Assembly: GCA_937928335.1 (NCBI GenBank)
Contig: CALFWN010000235.1
Location: forward strand, 1 to 11,110
Length of the DNA stretch: 11,110 bases
From: an uncultured Litoreibacter sp.
Lineage (GTDB): Bacteria; Pseudomonadota; Alphaproteobacteria; Rhodobacterales; Rhodobacteraceae
Reading direction: 5' to 3'
The position numbers and the translations under genes were made by a program. Positions 1 to 6,853 of the stretch are shown here, in pieces. Numbering within the stretch: the stretch's first letter is position 1; each line of letters opens with the position of its first letter. The notes under the pieces were generated by a model. The model saw only the letters and a program-made list of their open reading frames with translations, had not been told where the DNA came from and ran no database searches.

Positions 1-641
1 AGCTCGCGCAGGGCGGGGTTGGCGAACAGCTCATCAACCAGCGCGATGGCCTCCGCCACCGAATTGGCGGCCAGATCACCGCCCGGCAGATCGCTGCCAA
101 AGGCAAAGGCAAACTGCCCGTCCGCGTTGCGGGTCAGGTTCACGCGCGCATCCTTGATGCGCAGGGTCTCCAGCGCGATGCGGCCTTGCAAAAGCTCGGA
201 CGTGTCCACCTGCACCTGCAGGCTGGGCAGCGCCATCAACGGCGCGCTGGGTGTGCCGCGCAGCCGCACGCCCTGCAGCTCGACCGTGGGGCGCAGCTGG
301 TCATCCAGAAGCCCCACCCGGATGCCCGCAATCTCCAGCCCCGGCCCGTCAATCTGCGCGTTGATGCGGGCCGTGGCCCGTTCCGTGGCCCAGTCCGGCA
401 GGGCCACAGAGCGGCCCATCACCATCACAACCGCCACCATGACGAGCGCCGCGGCGAAACTCAAAAGCGCGGTGCCAACGGATAAAAACACCCAGCGTTT
501 GCGCGTACGGCGGCGTTTGGGTTTCACCGCGCCGGGGTTGCCGCCGGGCAAGGGCGGGGGCGCATCTATACCTTGTGCCGCAGAGCCCTCCGGCTCAACG
601 CTGTCCAAAGCGTCCGTCTCCTCTGGGTCTTGCTCCGCCAT
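1..641 (-). CDS. AsmA/DUF3971-like inner-membrane protein, N-terminal part (cut by window edge)
   Basis: The minus strand is open from an ATG at 641 to the left edge, giving the first 213 residues. Residues 1-49 are acidic and Pro/Gly-rich and end in a basic cluster (KPKRRRTRKR), followed by a single hydrophobic helix at about 50-76 (WVFLSVGTALL and on), as in a signal anchor with the bulk outside the cytoplasm. The rest has the alternating pattern of AsmA-type beta-rich proteins, with phrases such as GLEIAGIRVGLL and LETLRIKDARVNLTR. Large AsmA-like proteins (YhdP, TamB, YdbH in E. coli) act in the envelope and are linked to phospholipid transport to the outer membrane; that role here is inferred from the N-terminus only. 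A GGGAG motif lies about 12 bases before the ATG. The gene is divergent from bcp with 143 bp between the starts. Missing C-terminus means the exact subfamily cannot be fixed. Confidence 0.8.
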   Translation of the reverse strand, partial: MAEQDPEETDALDSVEPEGSAAQGIDAPPPLPGGNPGAVKPKRRRTRKRWVFLSVGTALLSFAAALVMVAVVMVMGRSVALPDWATERATARINAQIDGPGLEIAGIRVGLLDDQLRPTVELQGVRLRGTPSAPLMALPSLQVQVDTSELLQGRIALETLRIKDARVNLTRNADGQFAFAFGSDLPGGDLAANSVAEAIALVDELFANPALRE

Positions 642-697
642 TGGCCCCGTTTGCTCCCGCGCGCGCGCCCCGCAGCTGCAATCTGACGCTGCATCTC

Positions 698-724
698 TTT
701 ACGGGGTTTAACTTTGTTTATACT
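698..724 (+). promoter_or_regulatory. possible promoter for bcp
   Basis: In the 143-bp divergent gap between the AsmA-like gene and bcp, TATACT at 719-724 matches the -10 consensus in five of six positions. The -35 is poor (TTTACG at 698-703, spacing 15). It would start transcription near 731, leaving a leader of about 54 bases before the bcp ATG. The surrounding AT-rich patch (707-724) could equally serve the divergent gene. This is a guess from motif match only. Confidence 0.25.
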
Positions 725-784
725 GCCCTAGCTTGCCGTCACATCACTTTTTCTCCGCCACCTTCAAAAAAGGACATCTTCTCT

Positions 785-1246
785 ATGCTTGATCAAGGCG
801 ATATGGCCCCCGATTTCACCCTGCCCCGCGACGGGGGCGGCACTGTGACCCTGTCCGCGCTGCGCCCCGGCAAGGTGGTGGTCTATTTCTACCCCAAGGA
901 TGACACGCCCGGCTGCACCAAGGAGGCCATCGGCTTCACCGCGCATCTGGACGCCTTCAAGGCGGCGGGCTGCGAGATCATCGGCATCTCCAAGGACACA
1001 GCCGCCAAGCATGACAAGTTTCTGGCCAAACATGATCTGGGCGTGATCCTCGCCTCGGATGCGGAAAACGAGACCTGCGAGGCTTACGGCGTGTGGAAAG
1101 AGAAAAGCATGTATGGCAAGACCTATATGGGCATCGAGCGGTCCACTTTTCTGATTGGCGGCGACGGCAAGGTGTTGACCGCATGGCATAAAGTGCGCGT
1201 TCCGGGCCATGTGGAGGCGGTGCTGGAGGCTGTGCAAAACGCATGA
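785..1246 (+). CDS. bcp: thioredoxin-dependent thiol peroxidase, Bcp/PrxQ family
   Basis: This 153-residue protein matches the Bcp/PrxQ peroxiredoxins (E. coli Bcp is 156 residues), which reduce hydrogen peroxide and alkyl hydroperoxides in the cytoplasm using thioredoxin. The peroxidatic cysteine is Cys44 in the family motif YPKDDTPGCT, followed by the conserved stretches KTYMGIERSTFLI and the C-terminal helix. The resolving cysteine found five residues later in E. coli Bcp is Ile49 here, and the alternative PrxQ position (in the FLAKH segment near 79-83) also lacks Cys; the remaining cysteines are 63 and 98. The ATG at 785 was chosen because it gives the family length and has AAGGA ten bases upstream; an in-frame ATG at 575 would add an unrelated 70-residue extension overlapping the divergent gene. 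The stop overlaps the next start (ATGA). Confidence 0.95.
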   Translation: MLDQGDMAPDFTLPRDGGGTVTLSALRPGKVVVYFYPKDDTPGCTKEAIGFTAHLDAFKAAGCEIIGISKDTAAKHDKFLAKHDLGVILASDAENETCEAYGVWKEKSMYGKTYMGIERSTFLIGGDGKVLTAWHKVRVPGHVEAVLEAVQNA

Positions 1247-2067
1247 GCCTCACCTTGCGCGATATGGCGGTTGACGTGCTGTCGACGGCGGATGCCCATG
1301 CCAAAGTGGCGCTCAGCCGCGCCCATGCGGCGCGGTGGCAGGCGGCGCGTGCAGCAGGTGAGGAGATACCCCTTGGCCGCGCAGCCCCGCCCGACGCCCC
1401 TGCCCGGCCCGATGCGCCCGAGCTGTTATCGCCACGCGACGTGCCGCACCGCAAACCGGGCACGCCTGAGGGCCGCATCGCCATGCTGCACGCCATCGCC
1501 CATATCGAGCTGAACGCGGTCGACCTGCATTGGGACATTATCGCACGGTTTCCCGAGACCCGCTTCCCGATGGGGTTTTATGATGATTGGGTGAAGGCGG
1601 CGGATGAGGAATCCAAGCATTTCGGGCTATTGTCCGACTGCCTGATCCGCCACGGCAGCTTTTATGGCGCGCTGCCCGCCCATGCCGGTATGTGGCAGGC
1701 CGCCAGCGACACGGCCAGCGACATCATGGGCCGTCTGGCCGTGGTGCCGATGGTGCTGGAGGCGCGCGGGCTTGACGTCACGCCCGGCATGATCGCGCTG
1801 TTCAAACAGGCCAAGGACAAAGAGACCGTCGCGGCGCTCGATGTGATCTATGCCGAGGAGGTCGCGCATGTGGCATATGGCTCGAAATGGTTCCATTTCC
1901 TGTGTGGCCGCGAGGATCGCGACCCCAAGGAGGCGTTTCACGCGCTGGTGCAGCGCTATTTCCACAGCGCGCTGAAACCGCCCTTCAACGAGGAAAAACG
2001 CGCCGAAGCCGGCATCGCGCCCGACTTCTACTGGCCCCTCGCACAGACCCCGCCCGCGCTGAGTTGA
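1243..2067 (+). CDS. DUF455 family ferritin-like di-iron protein
   Basis: This 274-residue protein belongs to the DUF455 (COG2833) ferritin-like group, whose biochemical role is not established. Residues 80-240 are predicted as a four-helix bundle carrying the full ligand pattern of a carboxylate-bridged di-iron centre: Glu89 (AHIELNA), Glu123-x-x-His126 (DEESKHF), Glu173 (VLEARG) and Glu206-x-x-His209 (AEEVAHV). The C-terminal motif LKPPFNEEKRAEAG (about 244-257) is typical of the family. The N-terminal 70 residues are Ala/Pro-rich with several basic residues and look like a flexible lead. No signal peptide or membrane helix is seen, so it should be cytoplasmic. Its ATG overlaps the bcp stop codon by four bases (1243-1246), which points to translational coupling with the peroxidase. 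An oxidative or iron-linked oxygenase/oxidase role is inference. Confidence 0.9.
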   Translation: MSLTLRDMAVDVLSTADAHAKVALSRAHAARWQAARAAGEEIPLGRAAPPDAPARPDAPELLSPRDVPHRKPGTPEGRIAMLHAIAHIELNAVDLHWDIIARFPETRFPMGFYDDWVKAADEESKHFGLLSDCLIRHGSFYGALPAHAGMWQAASDTASDIMGRLAVVPMVLEARGLDVTPGMIALFKQAKDKETVAALDVIYAEEVAHVAYGSKWFHFLCGREDRDPKEAFHALVQRYFHSALKPPFNEEKRAEAGIAPDFYWPLAQTPPALS

Positions 2068-2157
2068 CGCGAGGCCACGCTACGTCAACTTACGCCCGGA
2101 AGTCGCTCCGCCGTCAGCAAAAAGCCGCTAGTCGGGCAAAAAAAGCGACCCGAAATC

Positions 2158-2186
2158 TTGCGGCACTGACCCCAAACTTCTATGCA
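2158..2186 (+). promoter_or_regulatory. weak candidate promoter for the M23-bactofilin-MFS unit
   Basis: The 198 bp between the DUF455 gene and the preferred M23 start is A-rich in places and holds no gene. TTGCGG at 2158-2163 and TATGCA at 2181-2186 are 17 bp apart, a weak sigma-70-like pair. A short perfect inverted repeat, CGTGT-GGGG-ACACG at 2207-2220, follows and could be an operator or a leader hairpin. If the promoter is real, transcription would begin near 2193, after the upstream ATG at 2182 and before the TTG start at 2266. Confidence 0.2.
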
Positions 2187-2265
2187 CAAAGCGTGCGTGC
2201 TGTATTCGTGTGGGGACACGAGGTGTGCATTTGCTGCTGGGTATGGGACAAACGGGGCCGGAATA

Positions 2266-3612
2266 TTGCAAAAACGACTGCTTGATACGCTGAATACAGC
2301 GTTGGATCGCCACCTGCCGGAACAACGGATGTTCCTCAAATCCGAAAGCGGCACGCGGTTCATCCGTTTGCGGCCCGCCACCTCTGCGGCCATCCTGGCC
2401 GGTGGTGCACTTTTGATGAGCTGGACCATTGTGGTCACCGCCATTTTCCTGATGGACGCGATCAGCTCGGGCAACCAGCGTGAGCAGGCCCAGCGCGAAC
2501 GCGCCATTTACGAGGCCCGCCTGAACGCGCTCAGCCAGGAACGCGACGACCGCGCCTCCGAGGCCGCAGCCGCACAAGAGCGGTTCTTCGTGGCGCTCGA
2601 TCAGGTCTCGAACATGCAAAGCGAGCTTCTGGCCTCCGAGGATCGCCGCACCGAGCTGGAGACCGGCATCGAGGTGATCCAGAAGACCCTGCGCCGCACC
2701 ATCAAGGAACGTGACGGCGCGCGTGAACAATATGCCACGCTGATGACCGAACTGGAGGAAGGCGCCGATGGCGCAAACCCCACCCTCGCACGGGCGCAGA
2801 CGGCGGATGGCTCGGTGGCCTTCCTGACCGCAGCGCTTGAGAAAACCGCCGCCGAGCGTGACGAGGCGATCAAGTTCTCCTCCGAGGCCGAGCAGATCGT
2901 CTCAGACCTGCAATTTGAAATGGACCTCAACGAGGACCGCAACAACCGTATTTTCCAGCGCCTTGAAGAGGCGGTAACCGTGTCGCTTGAGCCGCTCGAC
3001 AAGATGTTCCGTGCCGCAGGTATGCCCACCGAGCGTATTCTGGACGAGGTGCGCCGCGGCTATTCCGGTCAGGGTGGCCCGCTGCTGCCGGTGACCAAAT
3101 CGACCTCCGGCGGCGCGTCGATCCCTGACAGCACCTCGCTGCGCGCCAACACGCTCCTCAAGGAGCTGGACCGCATCAACCTGTTCCGCATTGCCGCCGA
3201 CAAAACCCCGGTCGGCCTGCCCGTGTCGGGCAATTTCCGCTACACCTCCGGCTTTGGCTTCCGCAATGACCCCAAAGGCGCGGGCCGCCGGATGCACTCG
3301 GGCGTCGATTTCGCGGCCTCGCGGGGCACACCGATCAACGCGGCGGCGGACGGTGTTGTGACCTTCGCGGGCTGGCAGTCAGGATATGGTAAATTGATCA
3401 AGATACGCCATGCCTTCGGCATCGAAACACGATATGCGCATCTGTCCAAAATTCGTCTGAATGTTGGTCAAAAAGTCTCGCGTGGTGATCGCATCGGTGA
3501 TATGGGAGCCACTGGACGGGTCACAGGGACGCATCTGCACTATGAGGTGCGGATCAACGGGAACCCAGTGAACCCGATGACTTACATCAAGGCAGGACGC
3601 GATGTTTTCTAA
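2266..3612 (+). CDS. membrane-anchored M23 (LytM) peptidoglycan endopeptidase with coiled coil, LmdC-like
   Basis: The 448-residue product is a bitopic inner-membrane protein: a cytoplasmic tail of about 39 residues (with LPEQRMFLKS and TRFIRLRP), a membrane helix at about 40-63, a long Glu/Arg/Ala-rich coiled coil at about 68-235, a linker, and a C-terminal M23 domain from about 325. The M23 zinc and catalytic residues are intact: His344 and Asp348 (HSGVD), His392 (RYAHL), His423 and His425 (HLHYEV), so it should be an active endopeptidase cutting peptide crosslinks in the periplasm, unlike degenerate LytM activators. It overlaps the bactofilin gene by 11 bp, as in known bactofilin-LmdC pairs. 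I prefer the TTG start at 2266 because the cytoplasmic part fits recalled relatives from there. The reading frame is open to an ATG at 2182, which has no visible Shine-Dalgarno and would add 28 residues including three cysteines; that start cannot be excluded. Confidence 0.9.
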   Translation: MQKRLLDTLNTALDRHLPEQRMFLKSESGTRFIRLRPATSAAILAGGALLMSWTIVVTAIFLMDAISSGNQREQAQRERAIYEARLNALSQERDDRASEAAAAQERFFVALDQVSNMQSELLASEDRRTELETGIEVIQKTLRRTIKERDGAREQYATLMTELEEGADGANPTLARAQTADGSVAFLTAALEKTAAERDEAIKFSSEAEQIVSDLQFEMDLNEDRNNRIFQRLEEAVTVSLEPLDKMFRAAGMPTERILDEVRRGYSGQGGPLLPVTKSTSGGASIPDSTSLRANTLLKELDRINLFRIAADKTPVGLPVSGNFRYTSGFGFRNDPKGAGRRMHSGVDFAASRGTPINAAADGVVTFAGWQSGYGKLIKIRHAFGIETRYAHLSKIRLNVGQKVSRGDRIGDMGATGRVTGTHLHYEVRINGNPVNPMTYIKAGRDVF

Positions 3613-4105
3613 AAGCAAGATCAACGAGCCAAACACTTCCAAGGACGCAGGCGACAAGCCCGCCCCAGCGTCCGGCGGCGCAGGCAGCATGGCCCCGAAA
3701 TCGGACCTCAGCAGCTCAGCACCCCGCCCCAAGGCCGCACCTTCGGTGCTGTCCAACGACCTGACGATCACCGGCAACATCAAGACCGTCGGCGATGTAC
3801 AGGTGGAGGGCACCGTGGAGGGTGACATCCGGGCGCATCTTCTGACCGTCGGCGAAACGGCCGTGATCAAGGGCGAAATCATCGCCGATGACGTGGTGGT
3901 CAATGGCCGCATCGTGGGGCGTGTGCGCGGGCTGAAGGTTCGGCTGACCTCAACCGCACGGGTCGAAGGCGATATTATTCACAAGACGATTGCGATTGAA
4001 TCCGGGGCCCATTTCGAGGGTTCCGTGCAGCGTCAGGACGACCCTCTCAATACCGGAGCAACCAAGGCCTCTGCAGCACCAAAGGCAGAGCCCGCAAAAA
4101 GCTAG
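3602..4105 (+). CDS. bactofilin (polymer-forming cytoskeletal protein)
   Basis: The 167-residue protein has the bactofilin layout: a disordered N-terminus (1-47, rich in Ser, Pro, Ala and Lys), a right-handed beta-helix core at about 48-145 and a short disordered tail rich in Ala, Lys and Pro. The core shows the repeating Gly and beta-strand rhythm of the family (TVGDVQVEGTVEGDIRA, GEIIADDVVVNGRIVGRV, ARVEGDIIHKTIAIE). Bactofilins polymerise without nucleotide into membrane-associated filaments that place wall enzymes and shape determinants. The start lies inside the end of the M23 gene (11-bp overlap, AGGA at 3594-3597), so the two are probably translated together, which fits a scaffold and its client hydrolase. 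An antiporter gene follows after four bases. Family call is firm; the particular morphological role is not readable from sequence. Confidence 0.95.
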   Translation: MFSKSKINEPNTSKDAGDKPAPASGGAGSMAPKSDLSSSAPRPKAAPSVLSNDLTITGNIKTVGDVQVEGTVEGDIRAHLLTVGETAVIKGEIIADDVVVNGRIVGRVRGLKVRLTSTARVEGDIIHKTIAIESGAHFEGSVQRQDDPLNTGATKASAAPKAEPAKS

Positions 4106-4109
4106 TTGA

Positions 4110-5642
4110 ATGACCCAAAAAACGGCCTCCGAGCATATTTCTGGCTCGGAGACTTACACTTTATGCGCCCCTGAAGGGCGAAAATTTATTCTGTTTGCAG
4201 CTATTCTTGCCTCCGCCCTCGGATTTATCGATGGGTCAATGGTCGCGATAGCGCTTCCGGGGATGCGCGACTCCTTGGTTGCCACGCTGGTTCAGGCACA
4301 ATGGATATCAAACGCCTACATGCTCACGCTGTCGGCCCTCATTCTGGTGGGCGGAGCCATTGGCGACCGGTTCGGGCTGGCCAAGGTCTTTGCCGGCGGC
4401 ATCAGCCTGTTTGTCATCGCCTCCATCGCCTGCGCGCTGGCCCCCACCCCGCAATTTCTGATTGCCGCACGCGGTATTCAGGGCATTGGCGCGGCCTTCA
4501 TGGTGCCGGGCTCGCTGGCGCTGATCTCGCGCGCCTACCCGCCCGAGGAGCGCGGGCGTGCCATCGGCATCTGGGCGGCTTCGGCGGCCATCACGGCAGC
4601 GCTTGGCCCGATCATCGGCGGGCTGGCCCTGACCTATGGCGACACCGAAACCTGGCGCTGGATCTTCGCCATCAACCTGCCTTTGGGCGGGCTGGCGCTG
4701 TTTGTGCTGTGGTCGAAGGTTGATCAGGACCCCGCCCAGCCGGAGCGCGGCGTCGATTTTCCGGGCGGCATATTGGCGACGCTGGGGCTTGGGCTGGTCG
4801 CGTGGTCGCTGACCGGGGCCGAGCATGGCGATCTGGTCGATGCCCGCGCGCTGGCCTATGGCGGCGCGGGGCTGGTTGCACTTGGCGCCTTCATCTGGGT
4901 CGAGGCCCGCAGCCCGCATCCGATGATGCCGCTTGATCTGTTCTCAAACCTGCATTTCACCGTCGCCAATATCGTCAGCTTCTTCATCTATTTCTCCTTC
5001 TCGACCATCTCCATGTATCTGCCTATGGCCGTGATCGGCGGCTGGGGCGTTACCGAGATCGAGGCCTCGGCCGCCTATGCGCCGCTCTCCTTCTTCATCG
5101 CCACCTTGTCGGGCCTGTCGGGCCGGATGGCCGACCGCTACGGCCCCGCGCCGCTTCTGGTCGCGGGCTCGCTGGTTCTGGCGGGCGGCTATACCGCGCT
5201 GTCGCTGGTGGCGCATACGCAGAATTTCTGGGGCGCGGTGGTGCCTGCCATGTGCCTGCAAGGCATCGGCATGGCGCTGGTGGTGACACCGCTCTCCACA
5301 GCCGTCATGGGTTCGGTGGAAAGCCACAAGACCGGCACGGCTTCGGGCGTGAACAACGCGGTGACGCGTATGGCGGGGCTGATCTCGGTCGCCGCGATGG
5401 GCAGCGTGATTGCGGTGACCTACGGGGCCGAGGGCGGCGGCGGCAGCTTTGGCGAATTCAACGATATACCCGGTCATGCAGCCGCCTCCAACGCGGCATT
5501 TGCCCGGTTCGCGGCCATTGCCGCGATGCTCTGTCTGATTGCGGCGGCGATCTCGCTTTTCAGCGGGTTCAAAGGCAAGCCCGGAGATCGCAGCAAAACA
5601 GATGAGGTTGCCGAAAAAAGCCTCTCCAGCGTGGTCTCCTAG
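4110..5642 (+). CDS. MFS transporter, DHA2 (EmrB/QacA-like) drug:H+ antiporter family
   Basis: This 510-residue protein is a major facilitator of the DHA2 type, which usually has 14 membrane helices and exports drugs or other amphipathic compounds by proton exchange. Visible motifs are the TM1 signature with an embedded acid (LGFIDGSMVAIALP, Asp41), motif A in the loop after TM2 (GGAIGDRFGLAKVF, 81-94), the antiporter motif C in TM5 (LGPIIGG, 165-171) and the following WRWIFAINLP (182-191). The second half keeps the matching GRMADRYGP loop and QGIGMALVV. It begins four bases after the bactofilin stop with only a weak A-rich ribosome site, so it is probably cotranscribed with the M23-bactofilin pair. 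No EmrA-type adaptor gene is adjacent. Its first 60 codons look less GC-rich than the rest. Substrate cannot be inferred. Confidence 0.92.
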   Translation: MTQKTASEHISGSETYTLCAPEGRKFILFAAILASALGFIDGSMVAIALPGMRDSLVATLVQAQWISNAYMLTLSALILVGGAIGDRFGLAKVFAGGISLFVIASIACALAPTPQFLIAARGIQGIGAAFMVPGSLALISRAYPPEERGRAIGIWAASAAITAALGPIIGGLALTYGDTETWRWIFAINLPLGGLALFVLWSKVDQDPAQPERGVDFPGGILATLGLGLVAWSLTGAEHGDLVDARALAYGGAGLVALGAFIWVEARSPHPMMPLDLFSNLHFTVANIVSFFIYFSFSTISMYLPMAVIGGWGVTEIEASAAYAPLSFFIATLSGLSGRMADRYGPAPLLVAGSLVLAGGYTALSLVAHTQNFWGAVVPAMCLQGIGMALVVTPLSTAVMGSVESHKTGTASGVNNAVTRMAGLISVAAMGSVIAVTYGAEGGGGSFGEFNDIPGHAAASNAAFARFAAIAAMLCLIAAAISLFSGFKGKPGDRSKTDEVAEKSLSSVVS

Positions 5643-5660
5643 GCGCGGGTTTTCAAAGCA

Positions 5661-6782
5661 CTAGCCCTGCGCGTCCGCGCGGCTTTTGCCCGACACGTTC
5701 TGCGCCAGCGTCTTGGCCATGAACGCATCCAGATCACCGTCCAGCACGCCCTTGGTGTCTGACGTCTCGTGGCCGGTGCGCAGGTCTTTCACCATCTGGT
5801 AGGGCTGCAACACGTAGTTGCGGATCTGGTTGCCCCAGCCTGCATCACCCTTGTTTTCATGCGCCTCGTTGATGGCCGCGTTGCGGCGGTCCAGCTCCAT
5901 CTGGTAGAGCCGCGATTTCAGCGCCTTCATGGCGATGTCACGGTTCTGGTGCTGCGACTTTTCCGAGCTGGTGACCACGATGCCCGTGGGCTCATGGGTG
6001 ATGCGCACCGCCGAGTCGGTCGTGTTGACATGCTGCCCGCCCGCGCCGGAGGATCTGTAGGTGTCGATGCGGATATCTGACGGGTTCACCTCGATCTCGA
6101 TATTGTCATCCACCACCGGGTAGACCCAGATGGAGCTGAAGGAGGTATGCCGCTTGGCCGCCGAGTCAAAAGGCGAGATCCGCACCAGACGGTGCACACC
6201 GCTTTCCGATTTCAGCCAACCATAGGCATTATGCCCGCTGATCTTGTAGGCCGCCGATTTGATCCCCGCCTCGTCGCCGGGGCTGGTCGATTGCAGCTCT
6301 ACCTTGAAGCCGCGCTTTTCGGCCCAGCGCACATACATGCGCGCCAGCATCGAGGCCCAGTCGCAGCTTTCCGTGCCGCCCGCGCCCGCGTTGATCTCAA
6401 GGAAAGTGTCATTGGCATCCGCCTCGCCGTCCAGCAGCGCTTCCAGCTCCTTGGCCGCGGCCTTCTCGACCAGCGCCAGCAATGCGACCTCGGCCTCTGC
6501 CACCACCTCGGCGTCATCTTCCATCTCGCCCAGCTCGATCAGCTCGATATTGTCGCTCAGCTCCGCCTTCATCGTGGTGTAGCCCTCCATCGCGTCCACC
6601 AATTGCTGGCGGTCACGCATCAGCTTCTGGGCCTTTTCGGGGTCGTCCCACAGGGCCGGGTCCTCGACACGGGCGTTGAACTCCTCCAGCCGGTGCGGGG
6701 CGGTCTCCCAGTCCATGCGGGATTTCAGCAGCTCAAGCGATTGGGTGATGGCCTCGACGGCATTTTGTGCGTCTGCGCGCAT
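5661..6782 (-). CDS. prfB: peptide chain release factor 2 (RF2)
   Basis: The 373-residue protein is RF2, which reads UGA and UAA stop codons on the ribosome and triggers peptide release. The stop-recognition tripeptide SPF is at 203-205 (RISPFDSAAKRHTSF) and the catalytic GGQ at 248-250 (SGAGGQHVNTT), which separates it from RF1 (PxT motif). The GGQ glutamine is the usual methylation target of PrmC. The whole protein is in one frame from the ATG at 6782; there is no in-frame UGA or CUUUGA-type slippery site near the start, so the +1 programmed frameshift that autoregulates E. coli prfB is absent. It is the third gene after amiC and mrcA, 71 bp downstream of mrcA, and its end faces the antiporter gene with 18 bp between the stop codons. 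Confidence 0.97.
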   Translation of the reverse strand: MRADAQNAVEAITQSLELLKSRMDWETAPHRLEEFNARVEDPALWDDPEKAQKLMRDRQQLVDAMEGYTTMKAELSDNIELIELGEMEDDAEVVAEAEVALLALVEKAAAKELEALLDGEADANDTFLEINAGAGGTESCDWASMLARMYVRWAEKRGFKVELQSTSPGDEAGIKSAAYKISGHNAYGWLKSESGVHRLVRISPFDSAAKRHTSFSSIWVYPVVDDNIEIEVNPSDIRIDTYRSSGAGGQHVNTTDSAVRITHEPTGIVVTSSEKSQHQNRDIAMKALKSRLYQMELDRRNAAINEAHENKGDAGWGNQIRNYVLQPYQMVKDLRTGHETSDTKGVLDGDLDAFMAKTLAQNVSGKSRADAQG

Positions 6783-6853
6783 GTGTTGGGTCTCTCGTGA
6801 TTGGGCTACCCCCTAGATAGGCGGGTTGGGCGGTGGTGACGAGGGCAAAATTG

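Noticed and set aside
19..711. A 230-residue plus-strand frame at the left edge
   Set aside because: It is Ser/Ala/Arg-rich, without motifs, and antisense to the open AsmA-like frame that has a clear membrane anchor.
575..784. Extended N-terminus for bcp from an ATG at 575
   Set aside because: The added 70 residues do not resemble Bcp, overlap the divergent AsmA-like gene, and the ATG at 785 has a good ribosome site and gives the family length.
2130..2156. TCGGG-CCCGA inverted repeat as terminator of the DUF455 gene
   Set aside because: Only five base pairs with a long A-rich loop and no following T-run.
5643..5672. Possible bidirectional terminator between the antiporter and prfB stops
   Set aside because: GCGCGGG and CCCTGCGC could pair only with a bulge, the repeat runs into the prfB coding end, and the T-run is inside the loop rather than after the stem.
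6147..6800. A 217-residue plus-strand frame opposite prfB
   Set aside because: Shadow of prfB; His/Arg/Leu-rich with no recognisable domain.
6783..6853. Promoter for prfB in the 71-bp gap after mrcA
   Set aside because: The best pair (TCGTCA and TATCTA, 17 bp apart on the minus strand) matches consensus in only four and three positions; not convincing.
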